From JBKEDC01 sp047971925 (GTDB taxonomy: Bacteria > Bacteroidota > Bacteroidia > Bacteroidales > Prolixibacteraceae), in assembly GCA_047971925.1 (NCBI GenBank), contig JBKEAC010000160.1, forward strand, positions 1 through 23,903: DNA of 23,903 nucleotides, given 5' to 3'. Below, in pieces: positions 1 to 7,578 of the stretch (its first letter is position 1; every line of letters begins with the position of its first letter). The translations under genes were made by a program, and so were the position numbers. The notes under the pieces were generated by a model. The model did not search any database. It was not told the origin of the DNA and worked only from the letters and a program-made list of their open reading frames with translations.

Positions 1-135
1 AAGCATCTAAGCACGAAGCCTCCCTCAAGATGAGATTTCCTTTAAGGGTCGTTGGAGACTACGACGTTGATAGGCTGCAGGTGTAATTATGGTAACATAT
101 TGAGCCGAGCAGTACTAATTACCCGAAGACTTTTA
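1..135 (+). rRNA. 23S ribosomal RNA, 3' end (partial)
   Basis: This is the last part of the large-subunit rRNA. The segments reading GTTGATAGGCTGCAGGTGTA and GAGCCGAGCAGTACTAAT are the highly conserved 3'-terminal helices of bacterial 23S rRNA. The 5' part lies outside the window. The exact 3' end is uncertain by several bases and was placed near the CCGAAGACTT segment, by analogy with other bacteria. The plus orientation shows that the rRNA operon is read toward the rest of the window. Confidence 0.95.
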
Positions 136-281
136 ACTTATGTTTTTAAGGTTTCAGATGAGTTTAACGTTTGAAATATTATGGTTTTAATTTTCCCAAT
201 ATGTAATGATATTTAAGTGTTGGCAGCTTGCTTTGCAAGTGCTTTAAGCGATAGCTTTAGGTTTTATGCCATGAAAAATAT

Positions 282-390
<109 letters not shown>

Positions 391-400
391 CTTAAGTGAA

Positions 401-440
401 GCCCTTGTTGACAGCAATGTTAGCAAGGGTTTTCTGTTTT
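401..440 (+). terminator. Rho-independent terminator of the rRNA operon
   Basis: A stem of about nine pairs forms between 402-410 and 421-429 (core CCCTTG / CAAGGG) and is followed by the T-rich stretch TTTTCTGTTTT. It lies 11 nt after the 5S 3' end, as expected for the end of an rRNA transcript. Confidence 0.8.
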
Positions 441-442
441 AG

Positions 443-466
443 GCTATCGCTAACGCTAACGCTATG
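443..466 (+). repeat. Short CGCTAA-type tandem repeat after the rRNA operon
   Basis: CGCTAA occurs twice in tandem, followed by the variant CGCTAT. The first nine bases (443-451, GCTATCGCT) are the exact reverse complement of 247-255 (AGCGATAGC) in the 23S-5S spacer, so the two could pair around 5S. No gene is seen between 440 and 604. Confidence 0.5.
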
Positions 467-520
467 GAATAGACATTGCCGATTTACAATAATCAACTCC
501 AAACCTAAGCTTATCAATTT

Positions 521-548
521 TGGATACAGTATTCCTTAAAATGGATAC
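521..548 (+). promoter_or_regulatory. Direct repeat TGGATAC x2, possible AraC-family site
   Basis: TGGATAC occurs at 521-527 and again at 542-548, so the start-to-start distance is exactly 21 bp, or two helical turns. AraC-family proteins typically bind two direct half-sites spaced this way. The repeat lies 57-84 bp before the aldo/keto reductase start, and the next gene encodes an AraC-type regulator. Binding by that regulator is inference. No perfect TAnnTTTG element is seen here, although TACTTTTA at 546-553 is a weak candidate. Confidence 0.45.
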
Positions 549-604
549 TTTTATGAGGTTTGATATTCAGAAATTTGCATTGTAATAATCAAAATGAGAA
601 TACA

Positions 605-1558
605 ATGAAAACAAGAAAACTGGGGAATTCTGGATTGGAAGTTTCTGCTCTTGGATTGGGATGTATGGGTTTGACATCATTTTATGGTCCGCCTACTAAT
701 GAATCTGATGCGGTAAAGCTAATTCAGAAGGCTGTTGATTTGGGTGTTACTTTTTTCGATACTGCTGAGGCTTATGGTTGGGGAGAGAATGAGCAACTAT
801 TGGGTAAAGCCTTAAAGTCAAATAGAGACAAAGTGGTAATTGCTACAAAGTTTGGATTCAAGAAAGGTGAACATCAGGAGTTTGATAGTAGTCCGAAACA
901 AATACGAAAGGTAGTTGAGAACTCTTTAAGATACCTCCAAACTGATGTTATTGACATTTTATATCAACATCGATTAGACCCGAATGTCCCGATTGAAGAT
1001 GTTGCGGGAACGGTGAAGGAGCTAATTGCAGAGGGCAAAGTGAAGCATTTTGGAATGAGCGAAGCTGATGCTGGCAGTATTAGAAAAGCACATGCAATTC
1101 AGCCGGTAGTTGCACTGCAAAGCGAATATTCTTTGTGGTGGCGCGAACCTGAAACAGAAGTCTTTTCAACTCTCGAAGAACTAGGCATCGGCTTTGTTCC
1201 TTTCAGTCCATTGGGAGGCGGGTTTCTGACGGGAGCAATTACTGAAGACACAAAGTTTGGAGCGTCTGATTACCGCAGTTATATTTCTCGATTGTCTCCA
1301 AAGAACATAAAGGGGAATCTTGCATTTGTAGATATAATTAACAAGCTTGCAAAGTCGAAAAACGCCACAAATGCACAAATAGCTTTAGCATGGGTGTTGG
1401 CTCAAAAAGATTGGATAGTTCCAATTCCCGGAACAACTAAGATACATCGTTTAGAGGAGAATCTAGGAGCTATTGATATTGACTTATCGGCTGAGAATTT
1501 GGAAGAAATTGCTTCGGCACTATCGAAAGTAAATCTACATGGTTCTCGAATAGCGTAA
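605..1558 (+). CDS. Aldo/keto reductase
   Basis: This is a 317-residue soluble NADPH-type oxidoreductase with a TIM-barrel fold, expected to reduce aldehydes or ketones in the cytoplasm. The catalytic tetrad is visible: Asp52 and Tyr57 in FFDTAEAYG, Lys82 in IATKFG, and His122 in ILYQHR. The N-terminal LGNSGLEVSALGLGCMG and the C-terminal VPIPGTTK cofactor segment are typical of the YhdN/AKR13-like branch. The open frame extends 15 codons further upstream, but ATG 605 (MKTRKLG) matches the normal family N-terminus. The downstream AraC-type gene starts 22 nt after the stop, so the pair may be one unit. The substrate cannot be read from the sequence. Confidence 0.93.
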   Translation: MKTRKLGNSGLEVSALGLGCMGLTSFYGPPTNESDAVKLIQKAVDLGVTFFDTAEAYGWGENEQLLGKALKSNRDKVVIATKFGFKKGEHQEFDSSPKQIRKVVENSLRYLQTDVIDILYQHRLDPNVPIEDVAGTVKELIAEGKVKHFGMSEADAGSIRKAHAIQPVVALQSEYSLWWREPETEVFSTLEELGIGFVPFSPLGGGFLTGAITEDTKFGASDYRSYISRLSPKNIKGNLAFVDIINKLAKSKNATNAQIALAWVLAQKDWIVPIPGTTKIHRLEENLGAIDIDLSAENLEEIASALSKVNLHGSRIA

Positions 1559-1580
1559 ACTTTTTATATCTTTGTGCACA

Positions 1581-2495
1581 ATGAGCAAAGAAAAACACCC
1601 TTTAACAGTAGTGAAATCTGTATCCCAAGCACACTGGCTTTTTGGATTGCCTAAACCTCTGCATCCTTTGGTGAGTATAATCAATATCGACGATGTAGAT
1701 TTTTCGATTAACAGTGATGCTTGGAAACATTACGTTACTGATTTGTATTCCATAGCCTTGAAGAAAGGAGAGACAAGTGGGTTGAAATACGGTAAGACCA
1801 TGTACGATTTTGATGAGGGGATAATATCTCTAATTGCACCAAAACAAGTAATGGCAATGGAAGATGCCGAGAGCTTTAAAGTGTCGGGCTATCACCTGAT
1901 TTTTCATCCCGATTTTATACAGGGTTATCCTCTTTCGAAAACTATTAAGGAGTATGGTTTCTTTTCGTACAGCAACAATAAGGCTCTATTTCTTTCGGAC
2001 AAAGAAGAGGGACTTATTATTAGTCTTTTCAAGTCAATAGAGCAGGAATATCAAAACAATATCGATAAGTTTAGTCAGGATGTAATGGTAGCCAATATCG
2101 AATTGCTACTTGTTCATATCGACCGCTATTACAACCGGCAATTTATCACTCGCAAAAACATCAGCAACGATATGCTGTCGAAAATGGAAGCTCTACTAAA
2201 TAATCTCTTTGAGGATGCTAATAATCAATTACCAACTGTGCAATATTTGGCTAATGAGTTAAACCTTACTCCTGCTTATTTGAGCGATTTGCTAAAGAAC
2301 CTGACAGGACAAACAGCACAACAATACATACACGAAAAACTGATTGAAAAATCAAAAGAGTTGCTCTGTACAACGAATCTGTCGGTTAGTGAAATTGCCT
2401 ATCAATTAGGGTTTGGGTATCCACAATCTTTCAACAAGCTATTTAAGAACAAAACCGACTTGTCTCCTTTGAAATTTAGGCAGTCATTTAATTGA
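1581..2495 (+). CDS. AraC-family transcriptional regulator
   Basis: This 304-residue protein has an N-terminal cupin-like sensing region of about 190 residues (for example YHLIFHPDFIQGYPL) and a C-terminal AraC/XylS DNA-binding domain in roughly the last 90 residues. That domain has two helix-turn-helix units, around VQYLANELNLTPAYLSDLLK and VSEIAYQLGFGYPQSFNKLFK. A TTG nine bases upstream is also in frame, but ATG 1581 is preferred. TATCTTTG at 1567-1574 fits the Bacteroidota -7 element but would give a nearly leaderless mRNA, and no -33 element is seen at the expected distance. The likely target is the preceding reductase, whose upstream region has a 21-bp-spaced direct repeat. Confidence 0.92.
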   Translation: MSKEKHPLTVVKSVSQAHWLFGLPKPLHPLVSIINIDDVDFSINSDAWKHYVTDLYSIALKKGETSGLKYGKTMYDFDEGIISLIAPKQVMAMEDAESFKVSGYHLIFHPDFIQGYPLSKTIKEYGFFSYSNNKALFLSDKEEGLIISLFKSIEQEYQNNIDKFSQDVMVANIELLLVHIDRYYNRQFITRKNISNDMLSKMEALLNNLFEDANNQLPTVQYLANELNLTPAYLSDLLKNLTGQTAQQYIHEKLIEKSKELLCTTNLSVSEIAYQLGFGYPQSFNKLFKNKTDLSPLKFRQSFN

Positions 2496-2699
2496 TTTTA
2501 GAACGAAAAAGTTAGCAAAATGAGAAACGGGAATATGATTTAACAACTAAGTGCAACCCGAAATATTGGCAAGTTTTAGTTGAGACAGTTCTAAACGATT
2601 CAATGAATAGAGGCATCAGAAAGCTGACGTTCATATTTTAGCAACATCTTCTTGCATTTTGTAGCTAAAGCAGAGTTTATTAATGGCACTGATTATTTT
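2496..2699. other. Non-coding stretch, nothing recognised
   Basis: This is the first part of the gap between the convergent AraC-type and RNase R genes. No open frame of useful length, tRNA or repeat was recognised here. The rest of the gap (2700-2876) contains the two hairpins listed separately. Confidence 0.5.
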
Positions 2700-2744
2700 A
2701 AACAAAAGGAGCTGTTCCAATAGTTGGAGCAGCTCCTTTTGTTT
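2700..2744 (+). terminator. Long perfect hairpin, likely bidirectional terminator
   Basis: Positions 2700-2714 pair without mismatch with 2730-2744 (AAACAAAAGGAGCTG / CAGCTCCTTTTGTTT). The stem continues inward through 2715-2720 / 2724-2729, with one G-U pair, to a TAG loop. That makes about 21 pairs in total. The A-rich 5' base and T-rich 3' base supply the U-tract in both directions. It lies about 205 nt after the AraC-type gene and is probably its terminator. Confidence 0.75.
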
Positions 2745-2809
2745 GAATTTGGCAAGCTTTTTGTCTGTCTTCTGCAAACTTTAGCGCACTGAATGAAATA
2801 TTTTAAAAA

Positions 2810-2850
2810 GAAAGAGCTGCTAAAAGTAAATCATATTTACCTTTAGCAGC
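2810..2850 (-). terminator. Terminator of rnr
   Basis: Positions 2816-2831 pair with 2835-2850 (GCTGCTAAA / TTTAGCAGC core) with one A-C mismatch and a CAT loop. On the minus strand, the direction of the RNase R gene, the hairpin is followed by a U-rich tail (CTCTTTCTTTTT). It begins 26 nt after the RNase R stop codon. Confidence 0.8.
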
Positions 2851-2876
2851 CCATGCTACATGATGTGTGTTTGATT

Positions 2877-5024
2877 TTAATCGACCAATCGGAAGTCTAG
2901 TTGCTTACGTTCGAGGTTTGCTCTAGCTATTTCAATTTGAAGTTCTTGTCCGAGTTGATAAGTTTTTCGGGTTTTCTGACCTCTCAAGCAATATTCTTTG
3001 TCATCGAAAGAATAGAAATCGTCATCAAGTTCGCGCATTGGAATCATTCCTTCGCATTTGTTTTCGAGTTCCACATAAAGTCCCCATTCGGTTACACCCG
3101 ATATTACACCGGGGAATTTTTGTCCAATTTTATCCATCATGAATTCCACTTGCTTGTATTTAATAGAGCTTCTTTCGGCGTTGGCTGCTAAGTTTTCTTG
3201 GTCAGAGCAGTGTTTGCATTTCTCTTCATATTTGGCAGCATCGGCAGAGCGTTGGTTATCGAGATATCTTTCGAGTAGTCGGTGAACCATGACATCGGGG
3301 TATCTTCTGATAGGCGACGTGAAGTGCACATAGTAGTCGAAACCGAGCCCATAGTGCCCAATATTTTTGGTTGAGTATTCAGCTTTAGCCATTGTTCTGA
3401 TGGCAAGAGTTTCGATGAGATTTTGTTCGTTTTTACCGTTTACTTCGGTTAGCAGTTCGTTTATAGAGCTTGAAATTTGTTGCGAAGTAGCAGTGATGAT
3501 GTTATATCCGAATTTGTTGATGAATTGGTTGAAGTTGTCGAGTTTTTCGGCGTTTGGTTTGTCGTGTATTCTGTAGACGAAAGTTTTTTCGTTTTGACCT
3601 TTGTTTTTCTTTCCGATGAATTCGGCTACTTTTTTGTTTGCAAGTAGCATGTATTCTTCCACGAGTTTATTACTTTCTTTCGATTCTTTAAAGAAAACGG
3701 AAAGAGGTTTTCCATTTTCATCGATTTCAAATTTCACTTCCACGCGGTCGAATGCAATAGAACCTTTTTTGAATCTTTCAGCTCGTAGTTTTTGAGCTAT
3801 TTCGTGCATTTTTAAGATTTCATCTTGCAGGTCGCCCTGTTTAGTTTCTATGATATTTTGAGCTTCTTCATAGGTGAATCGTCGGTTTGAGTTGATTATT
3901 GTTTTTCCGAACCATTCGTTGCTTATTTGGGCGTTTTCGTTTATTTGGAATATGGCTGAGAAACAAAGTTTATCTTCGTTCGGACGTAGAGAGCACAGTT
4001 CGTTTGAAAGTTTTTCGGGGAGCATGGGCACCACTCTATCAACAAGATAGACCGATGTTGCTCTGTTGTAGGCTTCATCATCGAGAGTGGTGTTTGGTTG
4101 TACATAGTGGCTAACATCGGCAATGTGGATACCTATTTCCCACAAGTTATCACCGATTGATTGAATAGAAAGCGCATCATCAAAGTCTTTAGCATCGGCT
4201 GGGTCGATTGTGAAAGTTGTTGTATTTCTTAGGTCTCGTCGTTTGTTTATTTCTTCTTGAGTGATTTCATTGTCGATTTTTTCTGCTGCTGTAATCACTC
4301 GTTCAGGGAATTTAATTGGCAGATTGAATTCAGCAAGAATGGCGTTCATTTCGGTGTTATTTTCGCCGGCATTTCCGAGAATTTCGGTTATTTCACCGAA
4401 AGGGCTTTTTGCACGTTTAGGCCATTCGGTTATTTTAGCGATTGCTTTCTGCCCGTTTGTTGCGCCGTTTAGTTTTTCGATAGGTATGAATATATCGAAA
4501 TCGCATTTGTGCGATGGCACGAGGAAGCAAAGGTTTCTGTTTCGTTGGATTGTTCCGACGTATGTTAGTTTTGCCCGTTTTGTTATTTCGATTATTTCGG
4601 CTTCTGGTCGTCCGCTTTTTCGATTTTGGAAAGCAATTGCTAGAACGCTATCGCCGTGTAGAGCGTGGTTGAGGTTTTTGGGGTTAATGTAGAGTTGGTG
4701 TTCATTTTCGGGTGAATTGAAGTAGGCAGCTCCGTTGTGCTCAATTTCGATTGTTCCGGCAATGCTAGGGATGTTCGAGCTCATTTTGAATCGACCGCGA
4801 TAGGGTTGTTCAATTCTTCCGCTTTGGTGGAGTTCTTCGAGCACGACGTTTATGAGCCGTTTGATTTCTTTATCGGTTATTCTTAGTTCTTGAGCGATAT
4901 TTTTGTAGTTGAGCGATTTCGACGGGTTTTTTGAAAAAATGTTTAGGATGTTGTTTTTCAGGTCGTGTTTGTTGAAGTTGCTCGATTTGTTATTTTTTTT
5001 CTTTTGCTTTTTCATGGATGTCAT
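2877..5024 (-). CDS. rnr: Ribonuclease R
   Basis: This 715-residue RNB-family 3'-to-5' exoribonuclease degrades structured RNA in the cytoplasm. In order, it has a basic N-terminal tail (KKQKKKNNKSS), a winged-helix-like region (about 20-75), two cold-shock-type OB domains (about 85-215), the RNB catalytic domain (about 260-590) and a C-terminal S1 domain (about 630-713, around GVISGVTEWGLYVELE). The RNB metal-binding acidic cluster is intact: Asp274, Asp280, Asp282 and Asp283 in TIDPADAKDFDDA. The length is normal for the family. A second in-frame ATG three codons later (5015) could also be the start. It is divergent from the LacI-type gene and has its own promoter and terminator. Confidence 0.96.
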   Translation of the reverse strand: MTSMKKQKKKNNKSSNFNKHDLKNNILNIFSKNPSKSLNYKNIAQELRITDKEIKRLINVVLEELHQSGRIEQPYRGRFKMSSNIPSIAGTIEIEHNGAAYFNSPENEHQLYINPKNLNHALHGDSVLAIAFQNRKSGRPEAEIIEITKRAKLTYVGTIQRNRNLCFLVPSHKCDFDIFIPIEKLNGATNGQKAIAKITEWPKRAKSPFGEITEILGNAGENNTEMNAILAEFNLPIKFPERVITAAEKIDNEITQEEINKRRDLRNTTTFTIDPADAKDFDDALSIQSIGDNLWEIGIHIADVSHYVQPNTTLDDEAYNRATSVYLVDRVVPMLPEKLSNELCSLRPNEDKLCFSAIFQINENAQISNEWFGKTIINSNRRFTYEEAQNIIETKQGDLQDEILKMHEIAQKLRAERFKKGSIAFDRVEVKFEIDENGKPLSVFFKESKESNKLVEEYMLLANKKVAEFIGKKNKGQNEKTFVYRIHDKPNAEKLDNFNQFINKFGYNIITATSQQISSSINELLTEVNGKNEQNLIETLAIRTMAKAEYSTKNIGHYGLGFDYYVHFTSPIRRYPDVMVHRLLERYLDNQRSADAAKYEEKCKHCSDQENLAANAERSSIKYKQVEFMMDKIGQKFPGVISGVTEWGLYVELENKCEGMIPMRELDDDFYSFDDKEYCLRGQKTRKTYQLGQELQIEIARANLERKQLDFRLVD

Positions 5025-5073
5025 TTTATTTATTGTGGCAGTTTTTTGCCGTTGTTTACCTTATTTCTTATCA

Positions 5074-5103
5074 CAAAGATATGAAAATGAGTTGGTATTT
5101 CAA
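5074..5103 (-). promoter_or_regulatory. Promoter of rnr (Bacteroidota type)
   Basis: Read on the minus strand, TTG (5101-5103) is followed after exactly 19 nt by TATCTTTG (5074-5081). This is an exact match to the Bacteroidota primary sigma-factor pattern TTG-N19-TAnnTTTG. Transcription would start near 5068, giving a leader of roughly 45 nt before the RNase R start. Confidence 0.75.
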
Positions 5104-5119
5104 TGGGTTGTTTTTTTTC

Positions 5120-5208
5120 TGCGCTAGGGATTGCAGTGGAAATCCTTTTTGGCGACCAAAGGAGCCGAAAAGATTGGAACGAAAAGCCCGCCCTTTAGGG
5201 AGCGCCCA
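5120..5208 (+). repeat. Structured intergenic element (possible dispersed repeat or RNA)
   Basis: This 88-nt non-coding element has three nested helices. A closing stem pairs GCGCT (5121-5125) with AGCGC (5201-5205). A long arm pairs 5141-5153 with 5164-5175, making 12 pairs with a single bulged C at 5145. A small hairpin, CCC-TTTA-GGG, spans 5191-5200. From memory, similar segments (AGGGATTGCAGTGGAAATCC, a variable hairpin, then AAGCCCG and a stem closing at GCGCCC) recur between genes in many Bacteroidota genomes. It sits between the divergent rnr and lacI-type genes. The transcribed strand and role are unknown. Confidence 0.6.
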
Positions 5209-5262
5209 AAGTATTATTGTGTTAAAAAATATGATTCATGATGTTTTTTAGGAGTGGATAGT

Positions 5263-5270
5263 TATTTTTG
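5263..5270 (+). promoter_or_regulatory. Probable -7 element of the lacI-type gene
   Basis: TATTTTTG fits TAnnTTTG and lies 25 bp before the ATG, which would give a short leader of about 18 nt. No clear TTG/TTTG is present 19 nt upstream (ATG at 5241-5243 is the nearest), so the promoter may be weak. Confidence 0.45.
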
Positions 5271-5294
5271 TTAAGGTAAACTTAAAAGTTTTTT

Positions 5295-6290
5295 ATGGCA
5301 AGTATGAATGAGGTGGCAAAGCGAGCAGGTGTTTCGATTGCGACGGTTTCACGGGTTTTGAATAATAGCGAGAGTGTTAATGAAGAGACGCGGGAGAAGA
5401 TTTTGGCTGCGATTAGGGAGTTGAAATACAGTCCGAGTAGGGTTGCGAAGCGATTGCGGTCGAAGAGTGGAGGCGGGAATTTGCTTGGGATTATGATTCC
5501 CGATGTGAGTAATCCGTTTTATGTGGAGGTGTTGAAGGGGATTGAGTCGATTGCGTTTGAGAATGGTTATATTACTATTTTTTGCGATTTTGGACAGAGT
5601 GAGGAGAAGGAGGCGGCTTATTTGCGGATTTTAGAGTCGGAGGCTATTGATGGTTTGGTGGCTGCATCGATGAATGATGTTAATCCGATTTTGGAGCGGA
5701 TGATGGCGGCTGGTTTGCCAGTGGTTTGTGTGGATAGGGATTTGAAGGGAGTTGATGTTGATTTGGTTCAGGTTGATAATGAGTTTGGAACGTATAATGC
5801 GGTGAGTTATCTGATTAAGTCGGGTTATCGACGGATTGGTTATGTTGGGGGATTGAGCATGATTTCGACGAGTAGGGCGCGTGAGGCGGGTTATTGCAGG
5901 GCTTTGATTGAGCATGGTTTGGAGGTTGATGAGACTTTGGTTCTAGATGGTGATTCGGATTTGGAGAGTGGCGAGAGCATGGCGGAGCAATTGTTGAGCA
6001 TGAAGGAGCCGCCTGATGCCTTGTTTTGTGGGAATAATTTGCTGACATTGGGCGCTTTGAAGGTAATTAACCGTCGGGGGCTACGTGTTCCCGATGATGT
6101 GGCTATTATTGGTTTTGATGATATGTTGTGGGCTTCGTCGTTGAATCCGCCGTTGACATCGGTTCATCAGCCGGCACGTGAAATTGGGCGTAGGGCTGGA
6201 GATTTGTTGATTCAGCGGATTAAAAATCCGAGTAGAGCTACGACTAAGATTGTTTTGGAAACGGAGTTGCGAGTGCGAAAATCATGTTAG
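5295..6290 (+). CDS. LacI-family transcriptional regulator
   Basis: This 331-residue protein has the typical LacI/GalR design. An N-terminal helix-turn-helix (about 4-25, MNEVAKRAGVSIATVSRVLN) and a hinge helix (SRVAKRLRSKS, about 47-57) precede a periplasmic-binding-protein-like effector domain (about 64-331, starting LLGIMIPDVSNPFY). PDALFCGNN and DVAIIGFDD are standard landmarks of the effector domain. A second in-frame ATG at 5304 is possible. It is immediately upstream of the catabolic operon, and a perfect palindrome with central CG, the usual LacI-family operator form, lies in that operon's promoter. It therefore most likely represses the operon until a pathway intermediate binds. The effector is unknown. 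Confidence 0.95.
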   Translation: MASMNEVAKRAGVSIATVSRVLNNSESVNEETREKILAAIRELKYSPSRVAKRLRSKSGGGNLLGIMIPDVSNPFYVEVLKGIESIAFENGYITIFCDFGQSEEKEAAYLRILESEAIDGLVAASMNDVNPILERMMAAGLPVVCVDRDLKGVDVDLVQVDNEFGTYNAVSYLIKSGYRRIGYVGGLSMISTSRAREAGYCRALIEHGLEVDETLVLDGDSDLESGESMAEQLLSMKEPPDALFCGNNLLTLGALKVINRRGLRVPDDVAIIGFDDMLWASSLNPPLTSVHQPAREIGRRAGDLLIQRIKNPSRATTKIVLETELRVRKSC

Positions 6291-6325
6291 ACTAAGTTGT
6301 TTGGTTTAAAAAAATGAGGAAATCA

Positions 6326-6357
6326 TTTGGAATCTGAAAACGTTTTCATTATATTCG
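6326..6357 (+). promoter_or_regulatory. Promoter of the catabolic operon
   Basis: A -33 element TTTG (6326-6329) is followed after 20 nt by TATATTCG (6350-6357), which matches TAnnTTTG at all but one defined position. Transcription would begin near 6363, about 38 nt before the preferred alcohol dehydrogenase start. The spacer between the two elements is almost filled by the palindromic operator. Confidence 0.6.
6335..6348. promoter_or_regulatory. LacI-family operator, perfect 14-bp palindrome
   Basis: TGAAAACGTTTTCA is a perfect 7+7 palindrome with a central CG, the hallmark of LacI/GalR-family operators (compare the cre and PurR sites). It lies 45 bp after the stop of the LacI-type gene, between the -33 and -7 elements of the downstream promoter. 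Bound repressor would block RNA polymerase directly. Confidence 0.8.
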
Positions 6358-6400
6358 TGCTTTGCATGAGATTTATATGAATGAAATAAGGTTGAATGAT

Positions 6401-7546
6401 ATGAGTTTTTTGACATTGCAGCAGCCTGGTCGTTTGGTTTTTGGTGCGGGGAGTTTGTCGTGTTTTTTCGATGATGTGCGGAGTTTAGGCAAGAAGCGAT
6501 TGTTTGTGTTGAGTTTAGCGGACTTGCGTGGGGTTTTGAGTGCTGGTTTGCAGTCGTTGGAAAGTTTGGGCATTTCGTGGGAGTTGAATGTTGATGTGAG
6601 TTCGGAGCCAAGTTTTTTTGATGTTGAGCATTTGGTTCAACGTGCACGATTATTTGGAGCCGATGCTGTTGTTGGGGTTGGCGGAGGAAGTGTGATGGAT
6701 TCGGCGAAGTTTGTGGCAGCGCAGTTAATGAATAATCAGACATCGATGGAGATTGTGGGGAATGGGAAGTTGAATTTTCGGTCAACATATTTGGTTTGTG
6801 TTCCCACAACTTCTGGCTCGGGGAGTGAGGTTTCGCCGAATGCGATTTTTTTAGATTTAGCCGATGGCGAGAAGAAAGGCTGTGTTAGTCCGTATTTGGT
6901 TCCCGATGCGGTTTATGTTGATCCGGAGTTGATGTTTAGCTTACCGCCGATGGTTACTGCTTTCACGGGAATTGATGCTTTTACGCATTGTTTGGAGGCT
7001 TATTTAAATGTGAATCATCATGGCATGACCGATTTTTATGCCATTGAAGGAATGCGATTGATAATGGCGAATTTAGAGAGATGTTGTGTTGATGGGAATA
7101 ATGTGGAGGCACGCATGGCATTGGCATTGGGGAGTTATTATGGAGGGATGTGTTTGGGTCCTGTAAATACGGCGGGTGTTCATGCTTTGGCTTATCCTTT
7201 GGGGAGTAAGTTTCAGGTGGCACATGGATTATCGAATGCGTTGATGTTGCCTCATGTTTTGAAGTTTAATTTGCCCTCATGTGAAGAGCGTTTAGCTGCG
7301 CTTTTTCTTCGTTTGGGTTTTTCAACTAGCGGGAGTGTTTCGGCAGATGCAGCCGATTTAGTTGATCGGATTTGTGCTTGGCTTAGTGTGTTTGATATTC
7401 CCAATAGGCTTTCGGCGCTTGGCGTGAAGGAGATTGATTTAGAAATGCTGGCAGTTTCGGCAATGAAGGTACAGCGTCTGTTGGTTAATAATCCTAGAGA
7501 GCTTCATTTTACTGATGCGTTGGCTATTTATGGAGAAGCGTTTTAG
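6401..7546 (+). CDS. Iron-containing (class III) alcohol dehydrogenase
   Basis: This cytoplasmic NAD(P)-dependent dehydrogenase of 381 residues belongs to the FucO-like metal-dependent family. The nucleotide-binding GGGSVMDSAK is at about 94-103 and PTTSGSGSEV at 135-144. All four metal ligands are visible: Asp192 and His196 (GIDAFTH), His261 (GVHALAYP) and His275 (AHGLSNA). ATG 6401 was chosen over in-frame ATG 6377 because AAGG sits 9 nt upstream and MSFLTLQQPGRLVFG matches the family N-terminus. It is the first gene after the LacI operator. Next to an aldolase gene, it may reduce the aldehyde product (for example lactaldehyde or glycolaldehyde) or act on a sugar acid. That role is inferred. 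Confidence 0.93.
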   Translation: MSFLTLQQPGRLVFGAGSLSCFFDDVRSLGKKRLFVLSLADLRGVLSAGLQSLESLGISWELNVDVSSEPSFFDVEHLVQRARLFGADAVVGVGGGSVMDSAKFVAAQLMNNQTSMEIVGNGKLNFRSTYLVCVPTTSGSGSEVSPNAIFLDLADGEKKGCVSPYLVPDAVYVDPELMFSLPPMVTAFTGIDAFTHCLEAYLNVNHHGMTDFYAIEGMRLIMANLERCCVDGNNVEARMALALGSYYGGMCLGPVNTAGVHALAYPLGSKFQVAHGLSNALMLPHVLKFNLPSCEERLAALFLRLGFSTSGSVSADAADLVDRICAWLSVFDIPNRLSALGVKEIDLEMLAVSAMKVQRLLVNNPRELHFTDALAIYGEAF

Positions 7547-7578
7547 GGTTTTTGAAATTTTAATGGTTTTAGAGTTTA

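Noticed and set aside
136..281. Possible tRNA between 23S and 5S
   Set aside because: No cloverleaf with T-arm GTTCGA-type sequence can be drawn. Only a small CTTGC-TTT-GCAAG hairpin (227-239) is visible.
443..466. Possible CRISPR or tandem array
   Set aside because: There are only two to three short hexamer units, with no spacers and no cas genes nearby.
4261..4692. 143-codon open frame on the plus strand inside rnr
   Set aside because: It lies fully antisense to the clearly conserved RNase R gene, has no recognisable domain, and its openness follows from the codon use of the real gene.
5631..6809. Several 66-167-codon minus-strand frames opposite the lacI-type and dehydrogenase genes
   Set aside because: They are Asn-, His-, Pro- and Ser-rich translations produced by antisense reading of TTG/GAG/GGT-rich genes, with no domain or plausible start.
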